A program made the position numbers and the translations under genes. Shown here piece by piece: positions 49,814-61,631 of a stretch of 64,000 nucleotides of DNA. Each line of letters begins with the position of its first letter. Within the stretch, counting starts at the first letter, position 1. The DNA lies in the NCBI RefSeq assembly GCF_003473485.1, contig NC_053044.1, positions 57,638,091 through 57,702,090 on the forward strand. Direction: 5' to 3'. Source of the stretch: Medicago truncatula. Its lineage: Eukaryota; Streptophyta; Magnoliopsida; Fabales; Fabaceae. Under the pieces are notes generated by a model that ran no database searches, was not told the DNA's origin, and saw nothing but the letters and a program-made list of their open reading frames with translations.

Positions 49814-50145
49814 GTTGTATTTTGTGATCACCTTTGATTGTTTATATAATTGCTTAAATTGATAATATGATTTATGACCAAAAATAATATTTTTGTTGAT
49901 TTTCTAGATATACTTATTATTATTATTTCAATTCTTGATAATATGATTTATGACCGAAAATAATATTTTTGAAATTGATAGTATAATTTAGGAGAACTTT
50001 GAGATTGATTTTTAGATGAAATTGATAGTATAATTTAGGATTAATTTTTTGTCAAACCGAACTCTGGAATACTAGACCCCTTTGTCTTGAGAATTGAAGG
50101 GTTAACACAATAAACACACTATATATATATATATATATATATATT

Positions 50146-50272
50146 ACCGTTTTACCCTTCAGTTTTAATTTCCTCAAAAAACAAAAACGTGGGCATTTGT
50201 GTCCAAATGAAAAGGTGTAGGTTGCTAAAATAGACCTTCATAAAAATGAGTGGGTCTATTGTAGCAAACCCC
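50146..50272. mobile_element. (TA)n-associated MITE, decayed copy
   Basis: The right half AGGTGTAGGTTGCTAAAATAG ... TGTAGCAAACCCC matches 18128-18315, and TA repeats border it (50120-50145 and 50273-50279). The left terminal repeat is not recognisable. Confidence 0.5.
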
Positions 50273-50279
50273 TATATAT

Positions 50280-50960
50280 ATCCAACCAAATGATAGCATC
50301 GACACACATCTAATCTTTAAAAAAAAAAATCGACACACATTTGTGCAGGTTCTCCACAATCCAACTCATTCTTGCATCACTCTTTTATCAAATTTCCCAC
50401 TTAATTTATGTACTTACATGTTATTTGAAGTATTTCTTATGACTAATTTATTTTCTTTAACAATTCTATTTATATACACAATGTGCATCAAAATTTTACA
50501 CATACAACTAATGAGGCAATGACGGGTCGCCACATCAACGAGGTCAGTTGGAGATTTTCATGGAGACCTATAGAAGCCACTATCCCCTCGAGTTTAAAAA
50601 AAAAAATCATATTATACATATTATTTCACATAATTTATGGTTGGCGGAGTGGATAGACAATCTTCCAATCTCCTAGTGGGTGTAGGTTTGACCCACCCCA
50701 CCCTATATATATATATATATTTCTATTGCATTAATAATATTTTATAATTGTATTAATAAAAATGTTCATGTCGGAACTTGAAATGTCATTCCCCATGTAG
50801 TATTCGAGCAAATGAATCGCTACACATGATGATTTTGCTAATTTCTTAAAAAAGTTTAATATACATTCCACAAATATTTAGCACGCGCAACAAAAAAACT
50901 TAAGATCTTTCACTCAACGAGGTATGACAATAATATCATGAGATAGAGATATCTCTTATC
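50280..50960. other. Intergenic with tRNA-like word and TA repeats
   Basis: A segment at about 50640-50700 starts GGTTGGCGGAGTGGATAGAC and contains GTAGGTTTGACCCACC, similar to A and B boxes of Leu/Ser-type tRNAs, followed by (TA)n. It may be another SINE head; no TSD or poly-A was found. Confidence 0.35.
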
Positions 50961-51245
50961 GTTGTTAATGTACAACCTGTGCAGCCAATGTAGGTGGAAG
51001 ACAACTTAGCTCAGGCTGAAAAACAAGCAGAGGATCATCAAAGCAACAATTTTCCTGACATGCATATCAGTGGCCCTTGGAGTGATGCAGTGACATGTTT
51101 GAATTATATCTGAAAGGATGACTTAAATCCCAATGTTGCTCATGACTTGGAGATTCTACAGACGTATTGCAAGGCAAAAGATGTTGGTGCTAGTGTGCCT
51201 CAAGTTTATATGTATTCATATTGTTGCGGTTGGTTCTCCTTCTAA
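50961..51245 (+). pseudogene. Unidentified coding fragment with in-frame stops
   Basis: One frame reads as convincing protein for over 90 codons, with AQAEKQAEDHQSNNFPDMHI, SGPWSDAVTCLNYI, DDLNPNVAHDLEILQTYCKA and VGASVPQVYMYSYCCGWF, but it is cut by TAG at about 50988 and TGA at about 51108 before ending at TAA 51243-51245. No neighbouring exon fits. I do not recognise the family. It could be a gene fragment carried by a transposon or an old partial retrocopy. Confidence 0.35.
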
Positions 51246-51439
51246 ACCTTTTTTTTTTAAAAAAAAAAGTGATTAACTAATGATACAATTAAAATTTCAT
51301 TTTAATGTAATTACTCTTAAAAAATTTCTTACAAGTGTAAACAAAGATATATTTAGATGAGTGTAGAAAATGTAAAAAAAAAAAAAAAAAAAAAAAGGTA
51401 TATCTTTCCCTTGTTAATTGTTTAAACATTTAAAATAAA

Positions 51440-52270
51440 TATGGCTTATAAAATTATATAACTTTTGTTCACAACCCTAGTTCAACACCTTCTCACCTAA
51501 TCACTACCCGTAAATATATATCTAAAACCCTCCTTAGATATAAGATCCCTTCTCACTTTCTTCTCCCAATCACAACCCATATGATTGACTCAATCACAAT
51601 TTCAGTCAAATAAGGAGAACAATGAACAAAACCTACTCTTGCAAGATGCACTAGAGCGGTCTACAAAGACAAATCACAACTCAACTAAACAAACCTACTC
51701 CCTGGCTTTTTATACTGAATGGTGGCACAAGAGAGGTGTACAAAATAAAGTACAAGACTTAACAACGAAAACCTAAAGACTCAATTCAATAATTTTGATT
51801 TCGTGACTTAAACTAGGGTCTCATCTTCCTTATATAGTCATTCAGCAGCTTGGGTTTTTCCTTCAACAGGTCAAAATATATTTGCATCAAATATTCCTTC
51901 ATACAGTACAAAAATGTATTTATTATCCATAAATATATTTTCAACAGCAATCTTTTGGAAGCACGAAATATATTTGAAACAAATCTTTTATATTTTTAGC
52001 AACAATCTTCTAGGAGCAAATATATTATTTTCTTAAATGTCTAAGACATTTAACTTAGAAAATACGACAAAGCACAAATCGACATATGCAGCTTCTAAAA
52101 AACATGTCTCTTGGAGCACAAGTTACGTAAATCAAATCTTCTTTGATCTCACGCTAAAACACAATCTTCCAAGAGTGTGAAACAAAACACTTCACCTTAA
52201 GCTAAGATGTCGTACTTACATGTCTAAGACATCTAATATAGCATCTTGTTTTAACAAAATGCATTCAACA
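51440..52270 (-). mobile_element. LTR-like remnant with a promoter-like motif
   Basis: Minus strand starts TGTTGAATGCATTTTG at 52270, contains GACATCTTAGCTTAAGGTG and AGATTGTGTTTTAGCGTGAG, then GACTATATAAGGAAGATGAG (a TATA-like box) and a G/T-rich downstream part. This order (U3, TATA, R-U5) is LTR-like. Right end and TSD not found. The 63-codon plus-strand frame at 51585 is accidental. Confidence 0.4.
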
Positions 52271-52286
52271 CAATACAAAACTCATC

Positions 52287-52416
52287 AGTAAATGTAACTC
52301 AATTGATAATCATAAGTGAGATTATGTGTAAAGATTGGGGTTTGGGTCCATATCCCCCACTTCTTCACACATAAAGTGTGTAATCTATCCATTGTGTTAC
52401 TCAACTAAAAAATAAA
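52287..52416 (+). mobile_element. tRNA-derived SINE, family A, decayed copy
   Basis: GTAAATGTAACTCAATTGATAA is the decayed A-box region, GGGGTTTGGGTCCATATCCC the B-box region, and the tail CTTCACACATAAAGTGTGT matches 4962-5090. TSD unclear. Confidence 0.65.
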
Positions 52417-52460
52417 TTACTTACCGATACATAAATCCATTTTTTAAAATATGTTTTTGA

Positions 52461-52593
52461 TTTTTTTTTTAAGTAGTCTCGTGGCTGAAGCTCACACAAT
52501 TAAATATGGAGAAGTGAAGTGTTCAGTGTTTTGAACCAAAGCCCCTACATATATTATGTAATATTCTACCGGCTGAGCTAAGCTTACATGGAG
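52461..52593 (-). mobile_element. tRNA-derived SINE, family A, minus-strand copy
   Basis: The minus strand reads CATGTAAGCTTAGCTCAGCC GGTAG (A box), GGGGCTTTGGTTCAAAACAC (B box), then a tail ending AGACTACTT plus poly-A. Possible short duplication ATGTTTTT on both sides. Confidence 0.7.
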
Positions 52594-52772
52594 ATGTTTT
52601 TTTATCTTTTTAATTGTATGAATTTTTATTTTTAGTTTTTCTAAATATTTCTTCCAAATTTTGGTCCCTCTAATGTGTTCTCTCTATGGAGGATACAAGT
52701 GTAATTAAACAGATAATAAAGGAAATGAAGGGTGAGAAGAGAGAGAGAAGCTGATCTTAATTTCTTAAAGGA

Positions 52773-54696
52773 ATGGCATCCATTTCATGGTTCAGCTGTC
52801 TACACATCCGACCAACAGCCACTGCCGGCGACAAAGGTCCTTCACCACTCACCGCACCTTCCTCATTTGTACACTAAATTTGCATACTGTTGAATATTTC
52901 TAATGGATTTGCCTAAGTTTCTTGTTCAGGTTTATCATCTCCCATAACCGTGGAACATCATAAAACAAGACCACAAAATTTACTGTAAGAAAAGAATAAC
53001 GTTTACTTCTCAATTTCCATTATTTCTTGTGCCTCATCATGCTTAAACATTGAACTTGAACATTATGCTTTGTATATTTTTACTATTATTAATAGAATAA
53101 AGAATAATATGCTTAATAATACTATGAATATCCGTGTTTTTATCAGCTCATCCTCGGAAGAAGGACTTGCGATTAATAGAAGACAACTAATTCTTTACAC
53201 ATCCACTGCAGCAATTGCAGCTTCATCTACTGACTCAAATGCATTGGCACTCAATGGTGATTAATTTCTACTGTTTTTATTTTTTATTTTTTTAAACTTT
53301 GTATTGTTACTACTACATCGGAAATGGTAAGTATCATAGCTTGTTTTTTAATTTAAACGTGTGTCGCAGATGTATCTGAGGATTTTAGTATCTACACTGA
53401 TGATGAGAACAAGTTCAAGATAGATATTCCACAAGGTGAATTTAATTGAAAGTTTGGAAGCAAAACTATATATACATTCAAATTCAATTCAATAGCTTAA
53501 CTTGAATTATGTATTTTTTTTGTTTTAATGATTTGGATCAGAGTGGCAAATTGGAACAGGAGAGTCTGCAGGGTTCAAATCATTAACTGCTTTCTACCCA
53601 AAAGAGCAATCTAATTCCAATGGTATAATCAAACTCAAACAATTTGTTTCTTCATCAGTTGCAAATTGCAATATAAACTAATTGTTATTGATATGTTGCT
53701 GCAGTGAGCGTTGTGATCACAGGAGTGGGTCCAGATTTCACTAAGATGGAATCATTCGGCAAAGTTGAAGAATTTGCTGACACTCTGGTGTTATTTCTTG
53801 ATCAGAATCATAACTGTTATTTGCTGGTTTTTCTTGCTACCAGTTTCAGCTAATGCTTAATATTCACCCTATTTTGCCTAATATGAATATGACAGGTTAG
53901 TGGGTTGGATAGAAGCTGGAAAAAACCACCTGGTGTGGCTGCTAAACTCATAGATTGTAAATCATCTAAAGGTGCATACTTTTACTGTTAAATGTCATTG
54001 AAAGCTGCTGCATTACATTACAGTACATGTTATAAGGTTGCAACTGTAAGGGAAAGAAAATATGTTATAGGTTACATATAGTTCTAATGTATATTATTAA
54101 TGAGACAGTGAAAGACTTCTCAAAACTGAAATTATGGGTTGAATTTTGAAGTTCTAACTGCTAGTTTGCCTCGAAAAAACGGCTCAGGATTTTATTTCAT
54201 TGAGTATACGCTGCAAAGTCCTGGTGAGGGTCGCAAACATCTATATTCAGCTATTGGGATGTTAACAAATGGCTGGTATAACAGACTGTATACAGTGACA
54301 GGACAGGTACTATTCAATATACTGCAGTGTCTGTGTGTGTGATGTTTCAATCTAGAGCTAAATGTTCGTTAGTCTAATGACTATTGTCATTTCATCTATC
54401 TACCAAAAATAATGTTGCTTAGTAATGATTCTTATCTTGCTTCCTGCCTACATGCAGTATGGGGAAGAGGAAACAGACAAGTATGCTTCCAAAATTCAGA
54501 AGGTTAACTTCTTTTCATGGTTGACATATTCAAATATTTGACAGAACAAAGGTTCTGATACTGAAAGATATTCATTTTGGCATTTAGTTTATGCAATAAA
54601 GCATAGTTCATTGAAGTAGGTTCTATTTTATGTACTGAAACTCATTCAGCTTCCACTTGAAATTTGCAGGCAGTTCGATCGTTTAAGTTCATATAA
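52773..54696 (+). CDS. PPD3: PsbP domain-containing protein 3 (thylakoid lumen)
   Basis: Ten exons: 52773-52836, 52930-52984, 53147-53256, 53370-53435, 53542-53622, 53705-53787, 53896-53971, 54188-54306, 54458-54502, 54670-54696, joining to 241 residues. PPD3 is a PsbP-like protein of the chloroplast thylakoid lumen, whose exact role is poorly defined. After a transit peptide, INRRQLILYTSTAAIAAS and ANALA-like SNALA form a twin-arginine lumenal signal with a probable cut near residue 75. The PsbP fold follows: FSIYTDDENKFKIDIPQEWQ, GFKSLTAFYPKE, VVITGVGPDFTKMESFGKVE, ETLVSGLDRSW-like ADTLVSGLDRSW, GFYFIEYTLQSPGEGRKHL, NGWYNRLYTVTGQ and the end SFKFI. Exon 1's donor (GTCCTT) is weak, but only this choice keeps the frame open into exon 2. 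Confidence 0.87.
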
Positions 54697-55068
54697 AGAA
54701 ATGTTTGCGACGAGAGAAATTTTTTCTTTGCTTTCTTTCATGGGATCCCTCATGATGTTTTCATTACATTATTTCCATGCTAGAAATGTTTGTCAAAATC
54801 CTAAAAGTATGATATTTACTATGACATTTCCTTCAAAACTGATAAACCAAAACAGTATAAATGCATAGCACTAATTGATGTAATGGATAAGATATTTTGA
54901 AGTGAATACAACAAGTACCTTCGGTTAAACATTACCCTTGTGGTTTGTTGCTTACGGAAAATGGATAGAAAAGAATGATGAAAAAGGAAAGAAAAAAAGA
55001 AGAGAAAGTAGGATCGTTTTATATATAGTTTTGAATTTTGAAGGAAAAAAAAGGGGGAAAAGGGTTAA

Positions 55069-55340
55069 CTCTCTCCGGTCTCGAATATAAGAAAATATTC
55101 AGCACTCTTCAGGTTCATTAAATAAAGGGAAATGTTAACGAGTGCCCCGAGGTACTCTTTAAGAGCCTAAAATAATATCTTTTTATGAAAACTTGTGTAT
55201 TTAATACATTGGAAATTGAACTGTTTGACTTTTTTAAAGAATAACTTCCTAATTTATCATGCTTAAAGAGTGCCCCGGGGATACTCGTTAACAAGACCCT
55301 TAAATAAAAGATATATTTGATTTATATTATAGACCAGATA
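55069..55340. mobile_element. Stowaway-like MITE split by another MITE
   Basis: The left arm ACTCTCTCCGGTCTCGAATA and the right part GATTTATATTATAGACCAGA are remnants of a hairpin MITE of the CTCCGGTC type. Its middle is occupied by 55127-55299. Confidence 0.5.
55127..55299. mobile_element. Mutator-like MITE, GTTAAC family, copy 3
   Basis: 173 bp, perfect 9-bp duplication TTAAATAAA (55118-55126, 55300-55308). Ends GGGAAATGTTAACGAGTGCC and ACTCGTTAACAAGACCC; the inverted arms extend over about 38 bp with few mismatches. Best-preserved member of the family here. Confidence 0.85.
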
Positions 55341-56056
55341 CATTTGAAATAATCTTTTCTTGAGACCAAAAGTATTTATTTTCTCCTTGTTTGTCGGATG
55401 AAAAGATGAAAAGAAAGCAAATGTATTATTCTTCAAGTTGATCTGAATGTCAATTTAATCTAATGACAGCTCAGTAAATGAACAAGTTAGTCAAGCCATT
55501 TCCCTGGAAATAACCCAAGCATATGTGGAAAAGCAAGTGATAGTGTGGCATCGGACATTGACATGCTGCAGTTTTACATCGATTGCTCTAAAACTACTTT
55601 CTAATGACTTAAAATTTGTTTTTAAATGTGTATTTTGAGATTAGTGATGCAACTTCATTTCAATTTTGATATAAATAATCCGAGATTAAAAAAACACCCT
55701 CCTCAAACAAAAGTAATAATGTATACATAAGTTTTCAAAGTTCCTTGACAGATATAGTAGGACGAGTTTCAACTAGAAGTTTTTCCTTATTTCATTACCC
55801 CTACTTATACCCTTGGGGGTGGGAGGGTAGATAAATGTGGCCTAAGCAAAATATATTTGAAACTTTCATACCGTTTCTAGGCAGAAATGTGCTAGCAAGT
55901 TGACGATATATAATGAAACGCCTACAGTTGATATGAGATATTGCTATTATAATATTGAACAACACTTCAGTGATTTCGCAAGAAAAGCAAACGGAGTGCA
56001 GACTAATTAAAAAGGAAAATTGAATGCACTCAGCTAAACCTAAGACTTGTCAGTCA

Positions 56057-58444
56057 TCAATTCCTTTTTACATGATTGCCTTCTCCGGTCGTTGGTGCAG
56101 ATGTTTTACGAAATAAAAGATTGAGCTGATCAAGGAAAAACAAACTCTTCGTTTGCTCCAACTGCTGGCGTTCTTTTTCCATTAGCACGTCTAAATCCTC
56201 AAAATTGATAAGCTTGTCCTGGATATTTTTCATCTATAGAGCACAACATCCAATATTCAGCAAAGATTATTAAACTAATAAGTACAAACACCATCAAACA
56301 AAACACTAAATCGCTAACACACGACAGACCTGAACTTCTGTAACCTCAGAAATTGCTTTTTCCACGTCTGATTCTTCCTTCTCAAGCTGTAAATTTGCAC
56401 GCAATAAAGATCCTTGGATAGAATCTGAAGCATTACCACCATTGGATGCAACAGCAGCATCTGCATGAAACGCCATTTCTAATGAGAAAATCTGAGTTTA
56501 AAGATTTCCGGAACCATTCAAACTAATGAAGTGTACGCGATGAACATTGGTTCATCCATTTTGAGATAAACCCTATTAAGATATATGACAGATTGACAGC
56601 TTAAATTCATTCAAATCCTATAATCTTAGCCCAGGTTATATGTCATTCTCACCTTGCTGCAATGTATTCCTTGGAAATGACCGGTAATTAATTCTAGTTG
56701 ATTTGTAAACATTGGACAAACTTGTCAGAGCAGCTTGAGCTGCAGCTTGCGCAACCTCCGTCCCTGCCAAAGCAGAAAGGAAAGCAGCCTGCAATAATTT
56801 AAACAAATAAATTGTTAAGACACAAGAACTTGAAAGAAATCTTTCGTCATTCAACAAGGGACTGGCTATAATCAATTTCAAAAGACCGTGTCAGAGCACA
56901 GCCATTAACAACCAACTACTAAGAATTAAGACAGCGATTCCAGAACAATTGGAATTTGATGGTATCATGTTCCTTTAATGCTAACGTAATCAAATGAAGT
57001 TTCATTTTTTCCCCCAAACATTATAACACACAAATGTAATCAATAACAATAAACAATTCAAAGAAAACAAGGATAATTTTAAGCCAAGAAAGAACCTGAG
57101 CCATGATAGGATTGCTAGCATCCGCAAGAGGTGTGAGACACATTCTCTTACTAGATTTATCCGACGGAACAGTTTCGGATTCACATTCAGCAGCAACGGG
57201 AGGCTTCAACTGATCAGAACCATCATCAATGCAAGGAGCAGACTCGGAGTGTGGATAATGCAGAAACTGATCACCAAAAGGAAGCTCTAAAAAACGAGCA
57301 ACGCATTCCTTGTCGGTCCTACCAACAACTTGATGAGCAACCCTCTTCCAATCATCACCGAAATTCGTAATAGCTTCAAGAAGATTCAGTGTTTCCTTCT
57401 CAGTCCATTCATTTTTCGTCTCCTCGCTTATCTCCACTCTCTTGAATTCTGTATTACTCATACCAATTCGATAATTTCCACGAATAAAACACCTCGCACA
57501 CAACGTCATATTATTCTGCACCGAAATTCACATTTCAAATTATGGAATTAGTTTAATTTCAATACACCCACAGCATAAAAGTTTTACACAGTCAAAAAAA
57601 TCACAACCGATCATAATGTATATTTAACAGTGATAAATTGAGTTTTACTCTGTCATCCGCTAAGAAACCATCAACCTGCCATGTCATGCAACTAATTTTA
57701 AAATATTTTTCTGATTTGGCGGAACACAAAAGTTTATTGGATGTCAGTGTAAAATTATTTAACTATTTTACGTCGTCAACGCATCTTCTGTTTTCTCTTA
57801 AAAAATACGAGAATTACAATTGATTGACAGTGTAAAAAATCTTTAACTAAACTGACCTTTTCACAGGCAAAGCAAGCCATGACACAGAGATTTTTGCAGC
57901 CACTACAGATTCTCTTAGCTTCTTTGACAGGTGCCGGAGAAGGAGATTCTGCGGAATTCGATGCTGCGTCGGGTTTGGTGTCTTTATCTTCCCATTTGAG
58001 AGGTTTACTGAGCGAAGAAGAAGGATGATAATTGATTAAACCCCAAGCTTCAAGAAAATCAAACACTCTTCGAATGGAACCAACGTCACCGACTAGGGTT
58101 TTGCGAACATCGGTGAAGGTGATTTTCCTGTTAGGATTGAATCTGAAAAACTTGACAATAGAGTTTCTGTAGTATTTGTAAACCCTAGGGTTCTTGGAAG
58201 ATTCGGGAATGTTGCGGATTTCGCATTCGTGAATGGAATCCCACGAGAACCATCTTGAGTGGCTAGGGACAAGGATTAAGTTGGCGTCGCTAGAGGTTTT
58301 GGCTTCTGGTAATGGGACTTCCGGTTTCGCCACCGGAGGCGGTTGTGGTGGGTTCGAGGGAGGCGGAGTAGTAGTCGGAGGTAGAGGTGTTCCGGTGGCG
58401 GAAGACGGAGGCTCGACGGTTCTGTTTGGGGTTGAGGTCGCCAT
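56057..58444 (-). CDS. SWI3B: SWI3B, SWI/SNF chromatin-remodelling complex subunit
   Basis: Five exons on the minus strand: 58444-57857, 57515-57096, 56788-56653, 56460-56330, 56233-56057, joining to 483 residues (Arabidopsis SWI3B about 470). SWI3 proteins are core scaffold subunits of nucleosome-remodelling SWI/SNF complexes in the nucleus. A Pro/Thr-rich N-terminus (1-55) is followed by the SWIRM domain at about 57-140 (VPSHSRWFSWDSIHECEIR, KITFTDVRKTLVGDVGSIRR, VFDFLEAWGLINY), a ZZ-like zinc finger at about 180-212 (C-x2-C...C-x2-C spacing across the exon 1/2 junction), a SANT domain at about 228-278 (NEWTEKETLNLLEAI, FGDDWKRVAHQVVGRT, FLELPFGDQF), the conserved PLADASNPIMAQ, and a C-terminal coiled coil (exons 4-5). 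An in-frame ATG at 58468 would add 8 residues. Confidence 0.93.
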
Positions 58445-58618
58445 TCGTTTACCACTTGTCCGGTTCAACCCGTGTTTCAGTCGATACTCTAATTTTTAGA
58501 GACAGTAGATCCTCAATATTTTTTATTTATTTGAAATAAAATTCAAATTAATTTGAAGTTTCAACCCTTTAATTTCAAAATATGGTAAAATATTTTATTT
58601 TTCTTGTAATTATTTTAA

Positions 58619-59539
58619 GACTTAAATATGATAATCGTCTGTAACATTGAAATACATCCCTGGGCAATTTTTTTGTTTAAAAAATGTCTCTGGCCCCACT
58701 ATTCAGCTAATTTGGTATGGTTTTGGCCACATGGCAGTTGCTGATTGTGCAACTTTTGCCACGTGGGGCTGACTTGGCCTGCCACATAATATTAAATTTT
58801 TAAAAAAAATTAAAATTATGAAAATTGTTTTTAAAATTAAAAAACATGAAAATAATTTTAAAATATTAAAATAATTTTCTGATTTATTTTTTTGTATAAT
58901 TTTCAAAATAAACTTAATTTTTTTAATATTATATATTCTGAAATTTCTGAAAAATAAATAAATTTTTTTGTAAAAGAACAAGAAATTAGATTTTTTTTTT
59001 AAATTATAATTTATTTTCGAAAATTTTAAATTTATAACTTTTGAAAATATAATTGTCATTATTTTCAAAAAAAATTAATATATAATAATCAAATTAAAAA
59101 AATCTATTTTTTGAAAATTTAATTTTCACATATTTTTTTAAAATTTTTAATTTTAAGAGTTTTTATGTTAAAAAATGAAGTTTTCGAAAATTTTAATTTT
59201 CAAATTTTTTTTCAGATTTTATTTTTCGGAAAAGTATTTTCAGATTTTTTTTAAAAATATTTTATGATTTTTAAATTTATTTTCAGATTTTATAAATTTT
59301 CAAAAATAATTTTTAAATTTTTTTAATTACGTGGACTGCCACATTAGCACCACGTGACAAAAGATGCATAGTCAACAATGCCACGTGGCGAATAACATGT
59401 CAAGTCAAACATGAAGTGGGGCGATGGACGTTTTTCAAACAATTTTTTTTTTACAGGAATGTATTTCAAAGTTTTTTTTTTTACAGGGACGAAAATCAAA
59501 ACTGACCCAAATTACATGGACGATTATCATATTTAAGTC
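58619..59539. mobile_element. Large Mutator-like non-autonomous element, second copy
   Basis: 921 bp, perfect 9-bp duplication TTATTTTAA (58610-58618, 59540-59548). Ends GACTTAAATATGATAATCGT and ACGATTATCATATTTAAGTC. Similar to 45237-46142 in ends, CCACGTGG-containing subterminal parts and AT-rich core. It lies about 150 bp upstream of the SWI3B start region. Confidence 0.9.
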
Positions 59540-59548
59540 TTATTTTAA

Positions 59549-60140
59549 TTTATTGTTTTAGTCTCTTTAAAATATTTCTTCAACGTCCTATGAACGTAGC
59601 TCAGTTGGTAGGATAATGCATTAATATATGTAGGGGCCGGGGTTCGAACCTCGGACACTCCACTTATTCACTTTATTCTAGCCACTGGATTACCTAACAT
59701 AAAAAAATAAAAATAAAAATTCTTCAACTTTTAACCTCAAAAGATTTTGGTTCATACTTTTGGTTGTTGTTTTTAACTCAGATCGCGTGTACAATTCAAA
59801 TTTTTTAATGAGTTTTTACAAAAATGTTAAGAATCTCTCAAAAAAATTATAATTAATTTTTTTAACAAAGTATTTTTATGTGTTGAAAATATAAAAATTC
59901 ATATATTATATTTATGTTTTGTTAAAAAATTCTAATATTTATCAAGAGATTCTTATCATATTCTAAACATAATTGCGAAAAAATTCAAAATTTTAAATGA
60001 TACATATGAGTTGACTTAAAAGCAGAGACCAAAAGTTAAGGTGAAAAAGGATTGGAGGAATAAAAGTCGAAGAATGTTTTGAGATATCAAAATGAAAAGT
60101 TGAGATATCTATAAGGATAAAAAAAACATATTCAATCCTT
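59549..60140. mobile_element. Decayed GGTTAAATATG-family MITE hosting a SINE
   Basis: Words TTTAGTCTCTTTAAAATATTTCTTCAAC on the left and AAGAATGTTTTGAGATATCA, AAAACATATTCAATCC on the right are arms of the 3740-4241 family. A SINE (59585-59719) splits the left arm, and the large Mutator-like element borders it. Confidence 0.5.
59585..59719 (+). mobile_element. tRNA-derived SINE, family A, well-preserved copy
   Basis: 135 bp with a perfect 9-bp duplication TTCTTCAAC (59576-59584, 59720-59728). A box in GAACGTAGCTCAGTTGGTAG, B box in GGCCGGGGTTCGAACCTCGG, tail TTCTAGCCACTGGATTACCT plus A-rich end. Confidence 0.88.
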
Positions 60141-61631
60141 CTGCTATTTCATAAAATTAAATTCACCAAAATATCTTTAACCCATACCAAAATTTCAAAA
60201 CACACCAATTATTAAGGTTTTTTAGAGGAAAATTATTAAGGGTGTTAGCGGGTGGAGTTGGGTTGAAATTGATTAAAAATGAAATAAAAGCATATAGTAC
60301 ATATTATCTAAAATGAAAGTCCAAAATCATAATTCAATATCATGATACATGTACTAATTGATGATTAGGGAATCAATCCTACAGTTGCGGACAATCCATC
60401 ATTGCTTTGTGATACAACCAAACCAACCAGCGGTACAAACTAATCCAATTTGTGATTACAGGACCACAGTGCGTGATTACCGTGACCAACTCCATCAATG
60501 ATTAAAAAGCAATTGAATTGTTGTTGAGAAAAATCAGACAGATAGAATTTAACGACATACATTGACGACAAAGTTGAAAATGAATTGATTGAAGAATATG
60601 TTGACATGTGACTAGTGTTTAATGATGGTAATATAAACATTACTACTACACTTCAATCTTTTCTAATGGTCTACCCTGCATTAACGGCAGGTTCTTCATA
60701 AAATCATAAAATTACAACTGTCTTGTGGTAAAACCTATGATAACTACTATGCACAAAAATCACATTCAATGTGATGGACCATCCATCGTCACACAATTTA
60801 CTAACATTGATGACACCTATCTACAAACCCAATGCTGGACAAGACTACAAAGAATCATATTTTGATTCAAGACTTGATTTTCTTTTTACACAAGTTTATT
60901 CCTAAATGGCTGCCAGAAACCGATTCTGATAGCCATTGATCCAATACTAATGCCACTCTTCCTGAGTACGAGTAGTATTGGGTATAAATACAGTAGTAGT
61001 GTAAACATCCAAATGGAATAAGCAGCCTGCACGTTCCATTTTCCTTCGCCATCTGGAGCAGACTCAGACACAACTTGGTGAGCATATGACTATATATATG
61101 ACCTGCAGTACACGTCAAATTTTTTGTTAAACACTAAATTCTGTTTCCAATACCTTACAACATTTTCAACTTCATACAAACAGAGAACAATCCTTTTAGG
61201 AATAGACTTCCAATACTTGCTGAGAAAAAACATAACCTTTTTAACATACATCTGCAAACAGAAAGCAATAGAAGGATCAAGGATTCAAAAATCAAATATA
61301 GCATATCTGATTTCACATTTGTAACAAAGGCTATATTATTCTATTGCAACATCCTATGTAACTTTTAAGACACAAAAATTGTTAAATTGCATGTCAAAAA
61401 ACTTGCACGGTTAATTACTCTCATCATCTTAACAGAACCTAAAATTCACCTTTGAATATCTTCTAACTACTATTTTATTGACATCATGTACAGCAGGAAA
61501 TAAGCAAGTGTGAGTAGATGTTTGCTTGTGCATTTTTAACTTGGTTCATGGCTCGCTCCTATTAGATTTGAGTTCATCTTTCAAGCTTATTATTTTGGGC
61601 CTGCTTTAAGAGCTCAATTGAATTTAACTAA
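60141..61631. other. Intergenic, one unassigned frame
   Basis: Mostly unrecognised. On the minus strand 61084-60886 reads as protein-like sequence with one hydrophobic segment (NVQAAYSIWMFTLLLYLYPI, then LRKSGISIGSMAIRIGFWQP), ending in TAA. It has no upstream ATG in frame (a TAG precedes it) and no identified partner exon. It could be a terminal exon or fragment of an unrecognised membrane protein, or chance. Confidence 0.25.

Larger units (their letters stand above)
54697..56056. other. Convergent intergenic region PPD3/SWI3B
   Basis: Contains both 3' UTRs and a nested MITE pair (55069-55340). No additional exon. Sequence downstream of 55345 is AT-rich and unrecognised. Confidence 0.5.

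Noticed and set aside
48995..49975. Regularly spaced repeats AATTGATAATATGATTTATGACC as a CRISPR-like array
   Set aside because: Only three copies, unequal spacing, plant nuclear context; they are host sequence around an LTR-like insertion.
58233..58499. 88-codon Gly/Val-rich plus-strand frame
   Set aside because: Antisense of the Pro/Thr-rich N-terminus of SWI3B.
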